Positions 22,839-34,600 of a DNA stretch of 64,000 nt are shown here, one piece after another. The stretch spans positions 244,497,889 to 244,561,888 of the forward strand of contig OV050030.1 of assembly GCA_920105625.2 (NCBI GenBank), written 5' to 3'. This stretch comes from Clusia tigrina (lineage: Eukaryota > Arthropoda > Insecta > Diptera > Clusiidae). A program made the position numbers and the translations under genes. Under the pieces are notes generated by a model, which was not told the DNA's origin, ran no database searches, and saw nothing but the letters and a program-made list of their open reading frames with translations. Within the stretch, counting starts at the first letter, position 1. Every line of letters begins with the position of its first letter.

Positions 22839-24986
22839 CCATTTGAAGTTTTAGCAGTGTTTGATTTGGGACTCAAGGGTAGCATAGCTTTGAGCGATAG
22901 CTTAAATTGACAACAGGCTCGAGTACTTTATTGTTACAAAATTTCAAGGTTGTATGACGCTCCAGTAAAAAGTTACAAGCATTTGTATGTTGCAAACTTT
23001 GATAGGTGTAGGACGTACCGTATAGAAGTTAGGGCCATTTGAAGTTTTATCAGTGTTTGATTTGGGGCTCAAGGGTAGCTGAGCGTTGAGCGATAGCTTA
23101 AATTGACAAGAGGCTCGAGTACTTTATTGTTACAAAATTTCAAGGTTTTATGACGCTCCAGTAAAAAGTTACAAGCATTTGTATGTTGCAAACTTTGATA
23201 GGTGTAGGACGTACCGTATAGAAGTAAGGGCCATTTGAAGTTTTATCAGTGTTTGATTTGAGACTCAAGGGTAGCATAGCTTTGAGCGATAGCTTCAATT
23301 GACAAGAGGCTCGAGTACTTTAATTTTACAAAATTTCAAGGTTTTCCGACGCTCCAGTAAAAAGTTACAAGCATTTGTATGTTGCAAACTTTGATAGGTG
23401 TAGGACGTACCGTATAGAAGTTAGGGCCATTTGAAGTTTTATCCGTGTTTGATTTGGGGCTCAAGGGTAGCATAGCTTTGAGCGATAGCTTAAATTGACA
23501 AGAGGCTCGAGTACTTTATTGTTACAAAATTTCAAGGTTTTATGACGCTCCAGTAAAAAGTTACAAGCATTTGTATGTTGCAAACTTTGATAGGTGTAGG
23601 ACGAACCGTATAGAAGTTAGGGCCATTTGAAGTTTTATCAGTGTTTGATTTGGGACTCAAGGGTGGCATAGCTTTGAGCGATAGCTTAAATTTACAAGAG
23701 GCTCGAGTACTTTATTGCTACAAAATTTCAATGTGTTATGACGCTCCAGTAAAAAGTTACAAGCATTTGTATGTTGCAAACTTTGATAGGTGTGGGACGT
23801 ACCATATAGAAGTTAGGGCCATTTGAATTTTTATCAGTGTTTGATTTGGGACTGAAGGGTAGCATAGCTTTGAGCGATAGCTTAAATTGACAAGAGGCTC
23901 GAGTACTTTATTGTTACAAAATTTCAAGGTTTTATGACGCTCCAGTAAAAAGTTACAAGCATTTGTATGTTGCAAACTTTGATAGGTGTAGGACGTACCG
24001 TATAGAAGTTAGGGCCATTTGAAGTTTTATCAGTATCTGATTTGGGACTCAAGGGTAGCATAGCTTTGAGCGATAGCTTAAATTGACAAGAGGCTCGAGT
24101 AGTTTATTGTTAAAAATTTCAAGGTTTTATGACGCTCCAGTAAAAAGTTACAAGCATTTGTATGTTGCAAACTTTGATAGGTGTAGGACTTACCGTATAG
24201 AAGTTAGGGCAATTTGAAGTTTTATCAGTGTTTGATTTGGGAATCAAGGGTAGCATAGCTTTGAGCGATAGCGTAAATTGACAAGAGGCTCGAGTTCTTT
24301 ATTGTTACAAAATTTCAAGGTTTTATGACGCTCCAGTAAATAGTTACAAGCATTTGTATGTTGCAAACTTTGATAGGTGTAGGACGTACCGTATAGAAGT
24401 TAGGGCCATTTGAAGTTTTATCAGTGTTTGATTTGGGGCTTAAGGGTAGCATAGCTTTCAGCGATAGCTTAAATTGACAAGAGGCTCGAGTACTTTATTG
24501 TTACAAAATTTCAAGGTTTTATGACGGTCCAGTAAAAAGTTACAAGAATTTGTATGTTGCAAACTTTGATAGGTGTAGGACGAACCGAATAGAAGTTATG
24601 GCCATTTGAAGTTTTATCAGTGTTTGATTTGGGACTCAAGGGTGGCATAGCTTTGAGCGATAGCTTAAATTGACAAGAGGCTCGAGTACTTTATTGCTAC
24701 AAAATTTCAATGTGTTATGACGCTCCAGTAAATAGTTACAAGCATTTGTATGTTGCACACTTTGATAGGTGTAGGACGTACCGTATAGAAGTTAGGGCCA
24801 TTTGAATTTTTATCAGTGTTTGATTTGGGACTCAAGGGTGGCATAGCTTTGAGCGATAGCTTAAATTGACAAGAGGCTCGAGTACTTTATTGTTACAAAA
24901 TTTCAAGGTTTTATGACGCTCCAGTAAAAAGTTACAAGCATTTGTATGTTGCAAACTTTGATAGGTGTACCGTATAGAAGTTAGGG
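22839..24986. repeat. ~2.15-kb duplication, copy 2
   Basis: It repeats the markers of copy 1: TAATTTTAC plus TTCCGACGC at 23231, TTTACAAG at 23623, GTTAAAAATTTC (195 bp) at 24015, GAGTTCTT at 24210, TTTCAGCG at 24406 and GTTATGGCC before 24602. Private features include an extra GGGGCTC monomer at 23035 (GCTGAGCG) and GACGGTCC at about 24525. Confidence 0.85.
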
Positions 24987-26164
24987 CCATTTGAAGTTTT
25001 ATCTGTGTTTGATTTGGGACTCAAGGGTAGCATAGCTTTGAGCGATAACTTAAATTGACAAGAGGCTCGAGTACTTTATTGATACAAAATTTCAAGGTTT
25101 TATGAAGCTCCAGTAAAAAGTTACAAGCATTTGTATGTTGCAAACTTTGATAGGTGTAGGACGTACCGTATAGAATTTAAAGGCCATTTGAAGTTTTAGC
25201 AGTGTTTGATTTGGGACTCAAGGGTAGCATAGCTTTGAGCGATAGCTTAAATTGACAAGAGGCTCGAGTACTTTATTGTTACAAAATTTCAAGGTTTTAT
25301 GACGCTCCAGTAAAAAGTTACAAGCATTTGTATGTTGCAAGCTTTGATAGGTGTAGGACGTACCGTATAGAATTTAAAGGCCATTTGAAGTTTTAGCAGT
25401 GTTTGATATCGGACTCAAGGGTAGCATAGCTTTGAGCGATAGCTTAAATTGACAACAGGCTCGAGTACTTTATTGTTTCAAAATTTCAAGGTTGTATGAC
25501 GCTCCAGTAAAAAGTTACAAGCATTTGTATGTTGCAAACTTTGATAGGTGTAGGACGTACCGTATAGAAGTTAGGGCCATTTGAAGTTTTATCAGTGTTT
25601 GATTTGGGACTCAAGGGTAGCATAGCTTTGAGCGATAGCGTAAATTGACAAGAGGCTCGAGAACTTTATTGTTACAAAATTTCAAGGTTTTATGACGCTC
25701 CAGTAAAAAGTTACAAGCATTTTTATGTTGCAAACTTTGATAGGTGTAGGACGAACCGTATAGAAGTTACGGCCATTTGAAGATTTATCAGTGTTTGATT
25801 TGGGACTCAAGGGTAGCATAGCTTTGAGCGATAGCTTAAATTGACAAGAGGCTCGAGTACTTTTTTGTTACAAAATTTCAAGGTTTTATGACGCTCCAGT
25901 AAAAAGTTACAAGCATTTGTATGTTGCAAACTTTGATAGGTGTAGGACGTACCGTATAGAAGTTAGGGCAATTTGAAGTTTTATCAGTGTTTGATTTGGG
26001 ACTCAAGGGTAGCATAGCTTTGAGCGATAGCTTAAATTGACAAGAGGCTCGAGTACTTTATTGTTACAAAATTTCAAAGTTTTATGACGCTCCAGTAAAA
26101 AGTTACAAGCATTTGTATGTTGCAAACTTTGATAGGTGTAGGACGTACCGTATAGAAGTTAGGG
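24798..26164. repeat. Module N, copy 1 (7-mer, 1367 bp)
   Basis: Lengths are 189, 197, 197, 196, 196, 196, 196. Order: 7-bp-deleted monomer; TTGATAC monomer ending GAATTTAAAGG; GCAAGC monomer ending the same way; CAACAGG plus TTGTATG; AGCGTAAATTG plus CGAGAAC; GAAGATTTATC plus CTTTTTTG; CAATTTG monomer. Exactly the same length string is found at 45552 and 61993. Confidence 0.9.
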
Positions 26165-26556
26165 CCATTTGAAGTTTTATCAGTGTTTGAGTTGAGACTC
26201 AAGGGTAGCATAGCTTTGAGCGATAGCTTCAATTGACAAGAGGCTCGAGTACTTTATTGTTACAAAATTTCAAGGTTTTATGACGCTCCAGTAAAAAGTT
26301 ACAAGCATTTGTATGTTGCAAACTTTGATAGGTGTAGGACGTACCGTATAGAAGTTAGGGCCATTTGAAGTTTTATCAGTGTTTGATTTAAGACTCAAGG
26401 GTAGCATAGCCTTGAGCGATAGCTTCAATTGACAAGAGGCTCGAGTACTTTATTGTTACAAAATTTCAAGGTTTTATGACGCTCCAGTAAAAAGTTACAA
26501 GCATTTGTATGTTGCAAACTTTGATAGGTGTAGGACGTACCGTATAGAAGTTAGGG

Positions 26557-28516
26557 CCATTTGAAGTTTTATCAGTGTTTGATTTGGAACTCAAGGGTAG
26601 CATAGCTTTGAGCGATAACTTAAATTGACAAGAGGCTCGAGTACTTTATTGTTACAAAATTTCAAGGTTTTATGACGCTCCAGTAAAAAGTTACAAGCAT
26701 TTGTAAGTTGCAAACTTTGATAGGTGTAGGACTTACCGTATAGAAATTAGGGCAATTTGAAGTTTTATCAGTGTTTGATTTGGGATTCAAGGGTAGCATG
26801 GCTTTGAGCGATAGCGTAAATTGACAAGAGGCTCGAGTACTTTATTGTTACAAAATTTCAAGGTTTTATGACGCTCCAGTAAAAAGTTACAAGCATTTGT
26901 ATGTTGCAAACTTTGATAGGTGTAGAACGTACCTTATAGAAGTTAGGGCCATTTGAAGTTTTAGCAGTGTTTGATTTGGGACTCAAGGTTGGCATAGCTT
27001 TGAGCGATAGCTTAAATTGACAAGAGGCTCGAGTACTTTATTGTTACAAAATTTCAATGTGTTATGACGCTCCAGTAAAAAGTTACAAGCATTTGTATGT
27101 TGCAAACTTTGATAGGCGCAGGACGTACCGTATAGAAGTTAGGGCCATTTGAAGTTTTATCAGTGTTTGATTTGGGACTTAAGGGTAGCATAGCTTTGAG
27201 CGATAGCTTCAATTGACAAGAGGCTCGAGTACTTTATTGTTGCAAAATTTCAAGGTTTTATAACGCTCCAGTGAAAAGTTACAAGCATTTGTATGTTGCA
27301 AACTTTGATAGGTGTAGGACGTACTGTATAGAAGTTAGGGCCATTTGACGTTTTATCAGTGTTTGATTTGGGACTCAAGGGTAGCATAGCTTTGAGCGAT
27401 AGCTTAAATTGACAAGAGGCTCGAGTACTTTATTGTTACAAAATTTCAAGGTTTTATGACGCTCCAGTAAAAAGTTACAAGCATTTGTATGTTGCAAACT
27501 TTGATAGGTGTAGGACGTACCGTATAAAAGTTAGGGCCATTTGAAGATTTATCAGTGTTTGATTTGGGGCTCAAGGGTAGCATAGCTTTGAGCGATAACT
27601 TAAATTGACAAGAGGCTCGAGTACTTTATTGTTACAAAATTTCAAGGTTTTATGACGCTCCAGTAAAAAGTTACAAGCATTTGTATGTTGCAAACTTTGA
27701 TAGGTGTAGGAAGTACCGTATAGAAGTTAGGGCCATTTGAAGTTTCATCAGTGTTTGATTTGGGACTCAAGGGTGGCATAGCTTTGAGCGATAGCTTATA
27801 TTGACAAGAGGCTCGAGTACTTTATTGTTACAAAATTTCAATGTGTTATGACGCTCCAGTAAAAAGATACAAGCATTTGTATGTTTCAAACTTTGATAGT
27901 TGTAGGACGTACCGTATAGAAGTTAGGGCCATTTGAAATTTTATCAGTGTTTGATTTGGGACTCAAGGGTAGCATAGCTTTGAGCGATAGCTTCAATTGA
28001 CAAGAGGCTCGAGTACTTTATTATTACAAAATTTCAAGGTTTTATAACGCTCCAGTAAAAAGTTACAAGCATTTGTATGTTGCAACCTTTGATAGGTGTA
28101 GGACGTACCGTATAGAAGTTAGGGCCATTTGAAGTTTTATCAGTGTTTGATTTGGGGCTCACGGGTAGCATAGCTTTGAGCGATAGCTTAAATTGACAAG
28201 AGGCTCGAGTACTTTATTGTTACAAAATTTCAAGGTTTTATGACGCTCCAGTAAAAAGTTACAAGCATTTGTATGTTGCAAACTTTGATAGGTGTAGGAA
28301 GTACCGTATAGAAGTTAGGGCCATTTGAAGTTTTATCAGTGTTTGATTTGGGACTCAAGGGTAGCATAGCTTTGAGCGATAGCTTCAATTGACAAGAGGC
28401 TCGAGTACTTTATTGTTACAAAATTTCAAGGTTTTATGACGCTCCAGTAAAAAGTTACAAGCAATTGTATGTTGCAAACTTTGATAGGTGTAGGACGTAC
28501 CGTATAGAAGTTAGGG
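26557..28516. repeat. 10-mer internal duplication, copy 1 (1960 bp)
   Basis: It begins with GGAACTCAAGG; other markers are GTAAGTTGC with AAATTAGGGC, GGATTCAAGGGTAGCATGG, AAGGTTGGC, GTTGCAAAATTT with CCAGTGAAAAG, and GATTGACG-type ends. Ten 196-bp monomers repeat immediately at 28517. The equivalent pair in 28-mer copy 2 is 32045-34004 and 34005-35964. Confidence 0.9.
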
Positions 28517-30476
28517 CCATTTGAAGTTTTATCAGTGTTTGATTTGGAACTCAAGGGTAGCATAGCTTTGAGCGATAACTTAAATTGACAAGAGGCTCGA
28601 GTACTTTATTGTTACAAAATTTCAAGGTTTTATGACGCTCCAGTAAAAAGTTACAAGCATTTGTAAGTTGCAAACTTTGATAGGTGTAGGACTTACCGTA
28701 TAGAAATTAGGGCAATTTGAAGTTTTATCAGTGTTTGATTTGGGATTCAAGGGTAGCATGGCTTTGAGCGATAGCGTAAATTGACAAGAGGCTCGAGTAC
28801 TTTATTGTTACAAAATTTCAAGGTTTTATGACGCTCCAGTAAAAAGTTACAAGCATTTGTATGTTGCAAACTTTGATAGGTGTAGGACGTACCTTATAGA
28901 AGTTAGGGCCATTTGAAGTTTTAGCAGTGTTTGATTTGGGACTCAAGGTTGGCATAGCTTTGAGCGATAGCTTAAATTGACAAGAGGCTCGAGTACTTTA
29001 TTGTTACAAAATTTCAATGTGTTATGACGCTCCAGTAAAAAGTTACAAGCATTTGTATGTTGCAAACTTTGATAGGTGCAGGACGTACCGTATAGAAGTT
29101 AGGGCCATTTGAAGTTTTATCAGTGTTTGATTTGGGACTCAAGGGTAGCATAGCTTTGAGCGATAGCTTCAATTGACAAGAGGCTCGAGTACTTTATTGT
29201 TGCAAAATTTCAAGGTTTTATAACGCTCCAGTGAAAAGTTACAAGCATTTGTATGTTGCAAACTTTGATAGGTGTAGGACGTACTGTATAGAAGTTAGGG
29301 CCATTTGACGTTTTATCAGTGTTTCATTTGGGACTCAAGGGTAGCATAGCTTTGAGCGATAGCGTAAATTGACAAGAGGCTCGAGTACTTTATTGTTACA
29401 AAATTTCAAGGTTTTATGACGCTCGAGTAAAAAGTCACAAGCATTTGTATGTTGGAAACTTTGATAGGTGTAGGACGTACCGTATAGAAGTTAGGGCCAT
29501 TTGAACATTTATCAGTGTTTGATTTGGGGCTCAAGGGTAGCATAGCTTTGAGCGATAACTTAAATTGACAAGAGGCTCGAGTACTTTATTGTTACAAAAT
29601 TTCAAGGTTTTATGACGCTCCAGTAAAAAGTTACAAGCATTTGTATGTTGCAAACTTTGATAGGTGTAGGAAGTACCGTATAGAAGTTAGGGCCATTTGA
29701 AGTTTCATCAGTGTTTGATTTGGGACTCAAGGGTGGCATAGCTTTGAGTGATAGCTTATATTGACAAGAGGCTCGAGTACTTTATTGTTACAAAATTTCA
29801 ATGTGTTATGACGCTCCAGTAAAAAGATACAAGCATTTGTATGTTTCAAACTTTGATAGTTGTAGGACGTACCGTATAGAAGTTAGGGCCATTTGAAATT
29901 TTATCAGTGTTTGATTTGGGACTCAAGGGTAGCATAGCTTTGAGCGATAGCTTCAATTGACAAGAGGCTCGAGTACTTTATTATTACAAAATTTCAAGGT
30001 TTTATAACGCTCCAGTAAAAAGTTACAAGCATTTGTATGTTGCAACCTTTGATAGGTGTAGGACGTACCGTATAGAAGTTAGGGCCATTTGAAGTTTTAT
30101 CAGTGTTTGATTTGGGGCTCACGGGTAGCATAGCTTTGAGCGATAGCTTAAATTGACAAGAGGCTCGAGTACTTTATTGTTACAAAATTTCAAGGTTTTA
30201 TGACGCTCCAGTAAAAACTTACAAGCATTTGTATGTTGCAAACTTTGATAGGTGTAGGAAGTACCGTATAGAAGTTAGGGCCATTTGAAGTTTTATCAGT
30301 GTTTGATTTGGGACTCAAGGGTAGCATAGCTTTGAGCGATAGCTTCAATTGACAAGAGGCTCGAGTACTTTATTGTTACAAAATTTCAAGGTTTTATTAC
30401 GCTCCAGTAAAAAGTTACAAGCATTTGTATGTTTCAAACTTTGATAGTTGTAGGACGTACCGTATAGAAGTTAGCG
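28517..30476. repeat. 10-mer internal duplication, copy 2 (1960 bp)
   Basis: It has the same ten-monomer order as 26557-28516, with differences such as GGGACTCAAGG for GGGACTTAAGG at 29105 and GTTTCATTTGG at 29301. The last monomer (30281) departs in its second half (TTATTACG, GTTTCAAAC, TTAGCGCC), marking where the next module begins. Confidence 0.88.
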
Positions 30477-30868
30477 CCATTTGAAATTTTATCAATGTTT
30501 GATTTGGGACTCAAGGGTAGCATAGCTTTGAGCGATAGCTTAAATTGACAAGAGGCTCGAGTACTTTATTATTACAAAATTTCAAGGTTTTATAACGCTC
30601 CAGTAAAAAGTTACAAGCATTTGTATGTTGCAAGCTTTGATAGGTGTAGGACGTACCATATAGAAGTTAGGGCCATTTGAAGATTTATCAGTGTTTGATT
30701 TGGGACTCAAGGGTAGCATAGCTTTGAGCGATAGCTTCAATTTACAAGAGGCTCGAGTACTTTATTGTTACAAAATTTCAAGGTTTTATGACGCTCCAGT
30801 AAAAAGTTACAAGCATTTGTATGTTGCAAACTTTGATAGGTGCAGGACGTACCGTATAGAAGTTAGGG
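29889..30868. repeat. Module P, copy 1 (5-mer, 980 bp)
   Basis: Order: GAAATTTTATCAGTG with ATTATTAC and GCAACC; GGGGCTCACGGG; CTTCAATTG with TTATTACG, GTTTCAAAC, GATAGTTG and AGCGCC; GAAATTTTATCAATG with ATTATTAC and GCAAGC; GAAGATTTATC with CTTCAATTTAC. The last monomer has lost the TGA in TTGACAAG, so it shows an open frame of 61 codons that I do not regard as a gene. Confidence 0.88.
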
Positions 30869-31652
30869 CCATTTGAAGTTTTATCAGTGTTTGATTTGGG
30901 ACTCAAGGGTAGCATAGCTTTGAGCGATAGCTTCAATTGACAAGAGGCTCGAGTACTTTATTGTTGCAAAATTTCAAGGTTTTATAACGCTCCAGTGAAA
31001 AGTTACAAACATTTGTATGTTGCAAACTTTGATAGGTGTAGGACGTACTGTATAGAAGTTAGGGCCATTTGACGTTTTATCAGTGTTTGATTTGGGACTC
31101 AAGGGTAGCATAGCTTTGAGCGATAGCGTAAATTGACAAGAGGCTCGAGTACTTTATTGTTACAAAATTTCAAGGTTTTATGACGCTCCAGTAAAAAGTT
31201 ACAAGCATTTGTATGTTGCAAACTTTGATAGGTGTAGGACGTACCGTATAGAAGTTAGGGCCATTTGAAGATTTATCAGTGTTTGATTTGGGGCTCAAGG
31301 GTAGCATAGCTTTGAGCGATAACTTAAATTGACAAGAGGCTCGAGTACTTTATTGTTACAAAATTTCAAGGTTTTATGACGCTCCAGTAAAAAGTTACAA
31401 GCATTTGTATGTTGCAAACTTTGATAGGTGTAGGAAGTACCGTATAGAAGTTAGGGCCATTTGAAGTTTCATCAGTGTTTGATTTGGGACTCAAGGGTGG
31501 CATAGCTTTGAGCGATAGCTTATATTGACAAGAGGCTCGAGTACTTTATTGTTACAAAATTTCAATGTGTTATGACGCTCCAGTAAAAAGATACAATCAT
31601 TTGTATGTTTCAAACTTTGATAGGTGTAGGACGTACCGTATAGAAGTTAGGG

Positions 31653-34600
31653 CCATTTGAAGTTTTATCAGTGTTTGAGTTGAGACTCAAGGGTAGCATA
31701 GCTTTGAGCGATAGCTTCAATTGACAAGAGGCTCGAGTACTTTATTGTTACAAAATTTCAAGGTTTTATGACGCTCCAGTAAAAAGTTACAAGCATTTGT
31801 ATGTTGCAAACTTTGATAGGTGTAGGACGTACCGTATAGAAGTTAGGGCCATTTGAAGTTTTATCAGTGTTTGATTTAAGACTCAAGGGTAGCATAGCCT
31901 TGAGCGATAGCTTCAATTGACAAGAGGCTCGAGTACTTTATTGTTACAAAATTTCAAGGTTTTATGACGCTCCAGTAAAAAGTTACAAGCAATTGTATGT
32001 TGCAAACTTTGATAGGTGTAGGACGTACCGTATAGAAGTTAGGGCCATTTGAAGTTTTATCAGTGTTTGATTTGGAACTCAAGGGTAGCATAGCTTTGAG
32101 CGATAACTTAAATTGACAAGAGGCTCGAGTACTTTATTGTTACAAAATTTCAAGGTTTTATGACGCTCCAGTAAAAAGTTACAAGCATTTGTAAGTTGCA
32201 AACTTTGATAGGTGTAGGACTTACCGTATAGAAATTAGGGCAATTTGAAGTTTTATCAGTGTTTGATTTGGGATTCAAGGGTAGCATGGCTTTGAGCGAT
32301 AGCGTAAATTGACAAGAGGCTCGAGTACTTTATTGTTACAAAATTTCAAGGTTTTATGACGCTCCAGTAAAAAGTTACAAGCATTTGTATGTTGCAAACT
32401 TTGATAGGTGTAGAACGTACCTTATAGAAGTTAGGGCCATTTGAAGTTTTAGCAGTGTTTGATTTGGGACTCAAGGTTGGCATAGCTTTGAGCGATAGCT
32501 TAAATTGACAAGAGGCTCGAGTACTTTATTGTTACAAAATTTCAATGTGTTATGACGCTCCAGTAAAAAGTTACAAGCATTTGTATGTTGCAAACTTTGA
32601 TAGGCGCAGGACGTACCGTATAGAAGTTAGGGCCATTTGAAGTTTTATCAGTGTTTGATTTGGGACTTAAGGGTAGCATAGCTTTGAGCGATAGCTTCAA
32701 TTGACAAGAGGCTCGAGTACTTTATTGTTGCAAAATTTCAAGGTTTTATAACGCTCCAGTGAAAAGTTACAAGCATTTGTATGTTGCAAACTTTGATAGG
32801 TGTAGGACGTACTGTATAGAAGTTAGGGCCATTTGACGTTTTATCAGTGTTTGATTTGGGACTCAAGGGTAGCATAGCTTTGAGCGATAGCGTAAATTGA
32901 CAAGAGGCTCGAGTACTTTATTGTTACAAAATTTCAAGGTTTTATGACGCTCCAGTAAAAAGTTACAAGCATTTGTATGTTGCAAACTTTGATAGGTGTA
33001 GGACGTACCGTATAAAAGTTAGGGCCATTTGAAGATTTATCAGTGTTTGATTTGGGGCTCAAGGGTAGCATAGCTTTGAGCGATAACTTAAATTGACAAG
33101 AGGCTCGAGTACTTTATTGTTACAAAATTTCAAGGTTTTATGACGCTCCAGTAAAAAGTTACAAGCATTTGTATGTTGCAAACTTTGATAGGTGTAGGAA
33201 GTACCGTATAGAAGTTAGGGCCATTTGAAGTTTCATCAGTGTTTGATTTGGGACTCAAGGGTGGCATAGCTTTGAGCGATAGCTTATATTGACAAGAGGC
33301 TCGAGTACTTTATTGTTACAAAATTTCAATGTGTTATGACGCTCCAGTAAAAAGATACAAGCATTTGTATGTTTCAAACTTTGATAGTTGTAGGACGTAC
33401 CGTATAGAAGTTAGGGCCATTTGAAATTTTATCAGTGTTTGATTTGGGACTCAAGGGTAGCATAGCTTTGAGCGATAGCTTCAATTGACAAGAGGCTCGA
33501 GTACTTTATTATTACAAAATTTCAAGGTTTTATAACGCTCCAGTAAAAAGTTACAAGCATTTGTATGTTGCAACCTTTGATAGGTGTAGGACGTACCGTA
33601 TAGAAGTTAGGGCCATTTGAAGTTTTATCAGTGTTTGATTTGGGGCTCACGGGTAGCATAGCTTTGAGCGATAGCTTAAATTGACAAGAGGCTCGAGTAC
33701 TTTATTGTTACAAAATTTCAAGGTTTTATGACGCTCCAGTAAAAAGTTACAAGCATTTGTATGTTGCAAACTTTGATAGGTGTAGGAAGTACCGTATAGA
33801 AGTTAGGGCCATTTGAAGTTTTATCAGTGTTTGATTTGGGACTCAAGGGTAGCATAGCTTTGAGCGATAGCTTCAATTGACAAGAGGCTCGAGTACTTTA
33901 TTGTTACAAAATTTCAAGGTTTTATGACGCTCCAGTAAAAAGTTACAAGCAATTGTATGTTGCAAACTTTGATAGGTGTAGGACGTACCGTATAGAAGTT
34001 AGGGCCATTTGAAGTTTTATCAGTGTTTGATTTGGAACTCAAGGGTAGCATAGCTTTGAGCGATAACTTAAATTGACAAGAGGCTCGAGTACTTTATTGT
34101 TACAAAATTTCAAGGTTTTATGACGCTCCAGTAAAAAGTTACAAGCATTTGTAAGTTGCAAACTTTGATAGGTGTAGGACTTACCGTATAGAAATTAGGG
34201 CAATTTGAAGTTTTATCAGTGTTTGATTTGGGATTCAAGGGTAGCATGGCTTTGAGCGATAGCGTAAATTGACAAGAGGCTCGAGTACTTTATTGTTACA
34301 AAATTTCAAGGTTTTATGACGCTCCAGTAAAAAGTTACAAGCATTTGTATGTTGCAAACTTTGATAGGTGTAGGACGTACCTTATAGAAGTTAGGGCCAT
34401 TTGAAGTTTTAGCAGTGTTTGATTTGGGACTCAAGGTTGGCATAGCTTTGAGCGATAGCTTAAATTGACAAGAGGCTCGAGTACTTTATTGTTACAAAAT
34501 TTCAATGTGTTATGACGCTCCAGTAAAAAGTTACAAGCATTTGTATGTTGCAAACTTTGATAGGTGCAGGACGTACCGTATAGAAGTTAGGGCCATTTGA

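Larger units (their letters stand above)
26165..31652. repeat. 28-mer tandem unit, copy 1 (5488 bp)
   Basis: It is 28 consecutive monomers of exactly 196 bp, opening with GTGTTTGAGTTGAGAC at 26165; the same opening returns at 31653. Monomer order matches copy 2 throughout. By eye I noted roughly ten substitutions and no indel. A cluster is private to this copy at about 29424-29510 (GCTCGAGTAAAAAGTCAC, GTTGGAAAC, GAACATTT). Confidence 0.93.

Noticed and set aside
30691..30876. Recurring 61-codon plus-strand open frames (also at 21296, 23641, 36179, 37943, 40288, 45178, 51836, 52620, 54384, 56729, 61619, and a 64-codon one at 10374)
   Set aside because: They start at a GTG inside the monomer and stay open only because the conserved TGA in TTGACAAG is mutated (TTTACAAG or TAGACAAG). 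They end at the next monomer's TGA. They recur with the repeat, lack any recognisable domain, and need a non-ATG start. They are satellite by-products.
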